NCBI RefSeq assembly: GCF_963678635.1
Contig: NC_087065.1
Coordinates: 13,118,743-13,182,742 of the forward strand
Direction of reading: 5' to 3'
Origin: Symsagittifera roscoffensis
Lineage: Eukaryota; Xenacoelomorpha; Acoela; Convolutidae
Length of the DNA stretch: 64,000 nucleotides
The translations under genes were made by a program, and so were the position numbers. The stretch's first letter is position 1. Every line of letters starts with the position of its first letter. Positions 61,036 through 64,000 of this stretch are shown piece by piece. The notes under the pieces were generated by a model that saw only the letters and a list, made by a program, of their open reading frames with translations, had not been told where the DNA came from and searched no databases.

Positions 61036-61841
61036 AGAATGTTTGGTCCATATTCAAAAACAGAAAAAAAAACTTTTTTTATTTCCGAATTAGTGTAGTT
61101 TTAGTGGGTGGTGTGATTCGAGAACGACACGATCGCGTAGAAATTAAGCAAAAAAGGCATCATCGACATTTCTTTCCAAAAATGAATAAAAAACAATGAA
61201 GGAAAAAAAATTAAAACAATTTTACAAAAGCTTTTTTGGCAAGCAAGCTCTAAATAAAACATCCAAAACCAGTTTTCTTTATAATAACATTGAGGATAAA
61301 TATGAATTATGAAGTCCAAGAAAAAAACCTAATTTCAATAAAACGAGCGTCACTTGATAGCTCTACTCATTTTTTGGAACTGCAAACCTTTTTTGGAACG
61401 TTTTTACCCCAAAAACGATTGTTTTCGGCGTTTTTTAGTTAATCAAAAAGTACGCCGAAGTATTCTTTCAATTGCTGACCAAATTATATCATTCTCTAGA
61501 CATATCAAGAAGGATAGACAAATGGTCCAATTAAGCTCAGTCAGGCAAGAAAATTGAGCAAAACACTAGCTAAATGCGACTGTAACAGTCGTCCGCTTAC
61601 ATCACATATGAGGTTAAGAGAAATAGGCCCCATAAACATTGGCTCAAAGGTCTGTGACTTTCGACCAGAATGGACCAAAATGCAGATTCAGCATATTCGA
61701 GTTTTTTGACAGCGAACCTTCCGAATTGACGGTTTTAAGCGATTAACGACGTTATTGGGACAATTAGTCAAACGGTGAAGGTCAAAATATTCTGGTATTT
61801 TGAAATTTTAAAAATTCGAAGTATGACGTCATATTTCTGAG
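61036..61841. other. Upstream region of DNAJC2, nothing else recognised
   Basis: AT-rich, would hold the promoter of DNAJC2. No clear TATA box or other site can be singled out. Confidence 0.4.
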
Positions 61842-62230
61842 CAGGGATGTCGAATACTCGGATTTTTTGATATTCGTTATTCGCCGCGGCCCAACTATTC
61901 GATATTCGACTTCGGCCGAATAGTGCCCTTACTATTCGGATTCGGCTTCGGCCAAATGTTACTACTCGAACAACTATTCGGATATTTGGATATTGGCGTA
62001 ATAATGTAAAAATCGCGGGAGTGAGTAAATGTTGTGAAACAAAACAGTAAACCAATATTCGGAATATTCGGGTTTTTTAGCAGTGGACCCTGGATTATTC
62101 GGTATTCGGCAAAAAAAAAAATATTCGGATTCGATATTCGGATTTCAAAATTTTAATATTCGGATTCGGCTTCGAAGTGCCGAATACTCGGTATTCGGGT
62201 CGAATACTCGGATTCGAATCGATATCCCTG
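61842..62230. mobile_element. hAT-like element made of ATTCGG-type repeats
   Basis: 389 bp. Ends CAGGGATGTCGAAT and ATTCGAATCGATATCCCTG are inverted. The flanks are an exact 8-bp duplication TTTCTGAG (61834-61841 and 62231-62238). The inside is almost wholly TATTCGG/ATTCGG variants. No transposase. Confidence 0.9.
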
Positions 62231-62238
62231 TTTCTGAG

Positions 62239-64000
62239 AAATGTCAAAAACGGCCATTTTGGCAGAAAACCGGAAGAAAAACACAACAATTAGTTGCGAT
62301 AGCGTGAACAACGAGAATTGTGCTTGAAAAACAACGACGCATTGCAGAAGTAGCAGAGACCGCTCCGAGTTGCAACTATTGTGTCGCTACAATAGTTGCA
62401 AGGCCGTTGCGAACAACGGTGAAGGGTGGAAAACCAGCCTTCCGGAAGGAGAATAAGAGCCTTATTTCCCCGGATTCAAGAATACGGAGGGGTCTCGGGA
62501 TTGGAACTTTTATTATCTTATATAAACTTTTAGCTTCCCTGTCAAGTGCTGAGGTGAATTTAATTAACATCTGAATTCATTTTGCTAGGATGAGAAGCTA
62601 GGAGTTGGGGGAAAGGGTTGATCCATCTTCGATGGAGATGATGATTTTTATCTACTGAACAAAAACAATAATAATTCAATAAATCGTAGTAGCCCTGATT
62701 TTAGGAGTGACCTCGTGGTCTGAGGATACTGAGATCCAGCCATGAGCTCACTATTTCTGCATGTAATTAAGTTTATTTGAGTGTTTTGTCCGAAGCCGAA
62801 AGCAGTAACGTTTTTGTCGACCCGATGTTAGAAAGACCACCGAAAGTACTGGCTTGGTAGAGACGGTTAAAAACATGTAAAGCTCTGTTTAGACGTTAGC
62901 CAGTCGTCTTAGGACTTAGTTTTATTTTCCGTCGGTATGTATCTTCCGGGCGAATGTTACATAGATGTTTTATGGCGCTCCTGGGTGTTATTCTTTTTAA
63001 CGCCCTTAAAACGCCCTTAATAGACCTAAACCGCCGGGGCGGAAGGGTAGTTCGGAACGCAGAAGCCTTCCGGATTACCGTGAATAGCTTTTTAACCTAG
63101 TTAAGACCGAAAATTCACGAACCCGGAAGTGTGGGGGGATTCGTGGTCCCGTCGTTCCCTGGGAGGTTTGTGACCAAAAACACTTAAAGATATATATAAA
63201 ACCAAACAAAAAGTAGTATAGTACCCAAGAGAAACAAAAAACATAAAAAATAACCGAAAAAACCAAAAACAGTAAAAAAAAGTAAAAAATCAGTAGAAAT
63301 CATCCCCCCATACAAGATGTGATCCGACCCTCCCGTTTGTTGTTGATAGATATATTGTTGTTACAGGCATTTATATCAATCAGGATCCTTACGATTAATT
63401 TTGTGACCCGTTTGTGAGGCTTGTACTGTAGGGTTATTTGAGCATTTAAGCACGTTAATGATAAATTGCGCTCAATCCGGAAGGGTCAGCTGATTTGCGC
63501 TCAATTCGGAAGGGTCTTGGGAGAAGACTGAACCGGCAAGCAGTACAAGGAGCAACAAGAAGGGGCTCAACGACAACAACAATCGACTGTTGGGTATCCT
63601 TAACAAGTTTTGTATCCCTTTTGGTACAAAAATTAAGATAGTAATCAGTGGGGGGCTCGACAGTGCTGCACTGTAGTGACCCTTCACCGAACTGCGAATA
63701 TCCGAGTTAAGCACCTTATTTCGGATATTAAACAAACCCGGAGGGGTATAGTATTACTAATATTTTTACTATTATAGCCTATATTAATACTCCTATCTCG
63801 TTTTTCAATGAAAAACACAGAAAGCAGACCGGTTTTTAGGGTCAAAATAGCGATATTTTGATCACCCCACAAGTCGCGATTTTTGAGATATCGATATTTT
63901 TTGAAACGGAAAAAAGCGCTAAAGTAGTGTGTTACATCGTAACTGCACTACCATAATAGATAGAACCGGTTACGTTTAATTCGGAAGTGGTTGGAACTAT
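62239..64000. other. No gene seen
   Basis: Holds a 13-bp perfect hairpin at 62370-62401 (TTGCAACTATTGT, 6-nt loop) and a repeated GCGCTCAAT(C/T)CGGAAGGGTC at about 63468-63514. A GC-richer patch lies at 63000-63160. It may be part of an element that runs off the window; no ends could be found. Confidence 0.45.

Overview
The window is nuclear DNA of an animal, probably an invertebrate. It is AT-rich and intron-bearing, the genes are animal signalling, RNA and ribosome genes, and it is full of mobile elements. I cannot fix the lineage from sequence alone. Coding exons are clearly richer in G+C than the flanks, and splice phases agree across every multi-exon model given here.

Layout. 1-440: two possible exons of an unidentified gene. 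441-6135: repeats only. 6136-13606 (+): a HELZ-like SF1 RNA helicase in four exons, 5' end not found. 13607-18955: repeats. 18956-41860 (+): a PLEKHG-like Rho guanine-nucleotide exchange factor in twelve exons, first exon(s) not found. Its introns hold a 6.2-kb Ty3/gypsy LTR retrotransposon (27198-33398), five hAT-like non-autonomous elements and several copies of a 530-bp repeat. 43697-44170 (+): a GRB2-like SH3-SH2 adaptor without the second SH3. 44171-53626: a tRNA-derived SINE, a decayed reverse-transcriptase gene and a decayed second retroelement. 53627-58639 (-): NOP2/NSUN1, five exons. 59053-60963 (-): DNAJC2/zuotin, with no intron in its coding region. 61842-62230: a hAT element with a perfect 8-bp target duplication. 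The rest has no recognisable gene.

The dominant repeat is a 530-bp family with about a dozen copies or remnants. It starts TGTTCCGACT, carries the inverted counterpart AGTCGGAACA about 34 bp from its other end, has a small hairpin next to each of these, mostly sits between two T residues, and occurs in head-to-tail tandem pairs. This is the architecture of Helentron-type (DINE-1/HINE-like) rolling-circle elements. A larger second family has the same layout with a different sequence.

Functional links. DNAJC2 acts at the ribosome exit tunnel and NOP2 modifies 28S rRNA. They lie head-to-tail 413 bp apart on one strand. Three genes (DNAJC2, NOP2, GRB2-like) have a consensus-like 3' splice site only 4-9 nt before the ATG, which fits 5'-UTR introns or spliced-leader trans-splicing. 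No undescribed multi-gene system is evident. The most unusual items are the rolling-circle-like repeats, the transposons that landed on splice sites, and the heavily altered GRB2-like adaptor.
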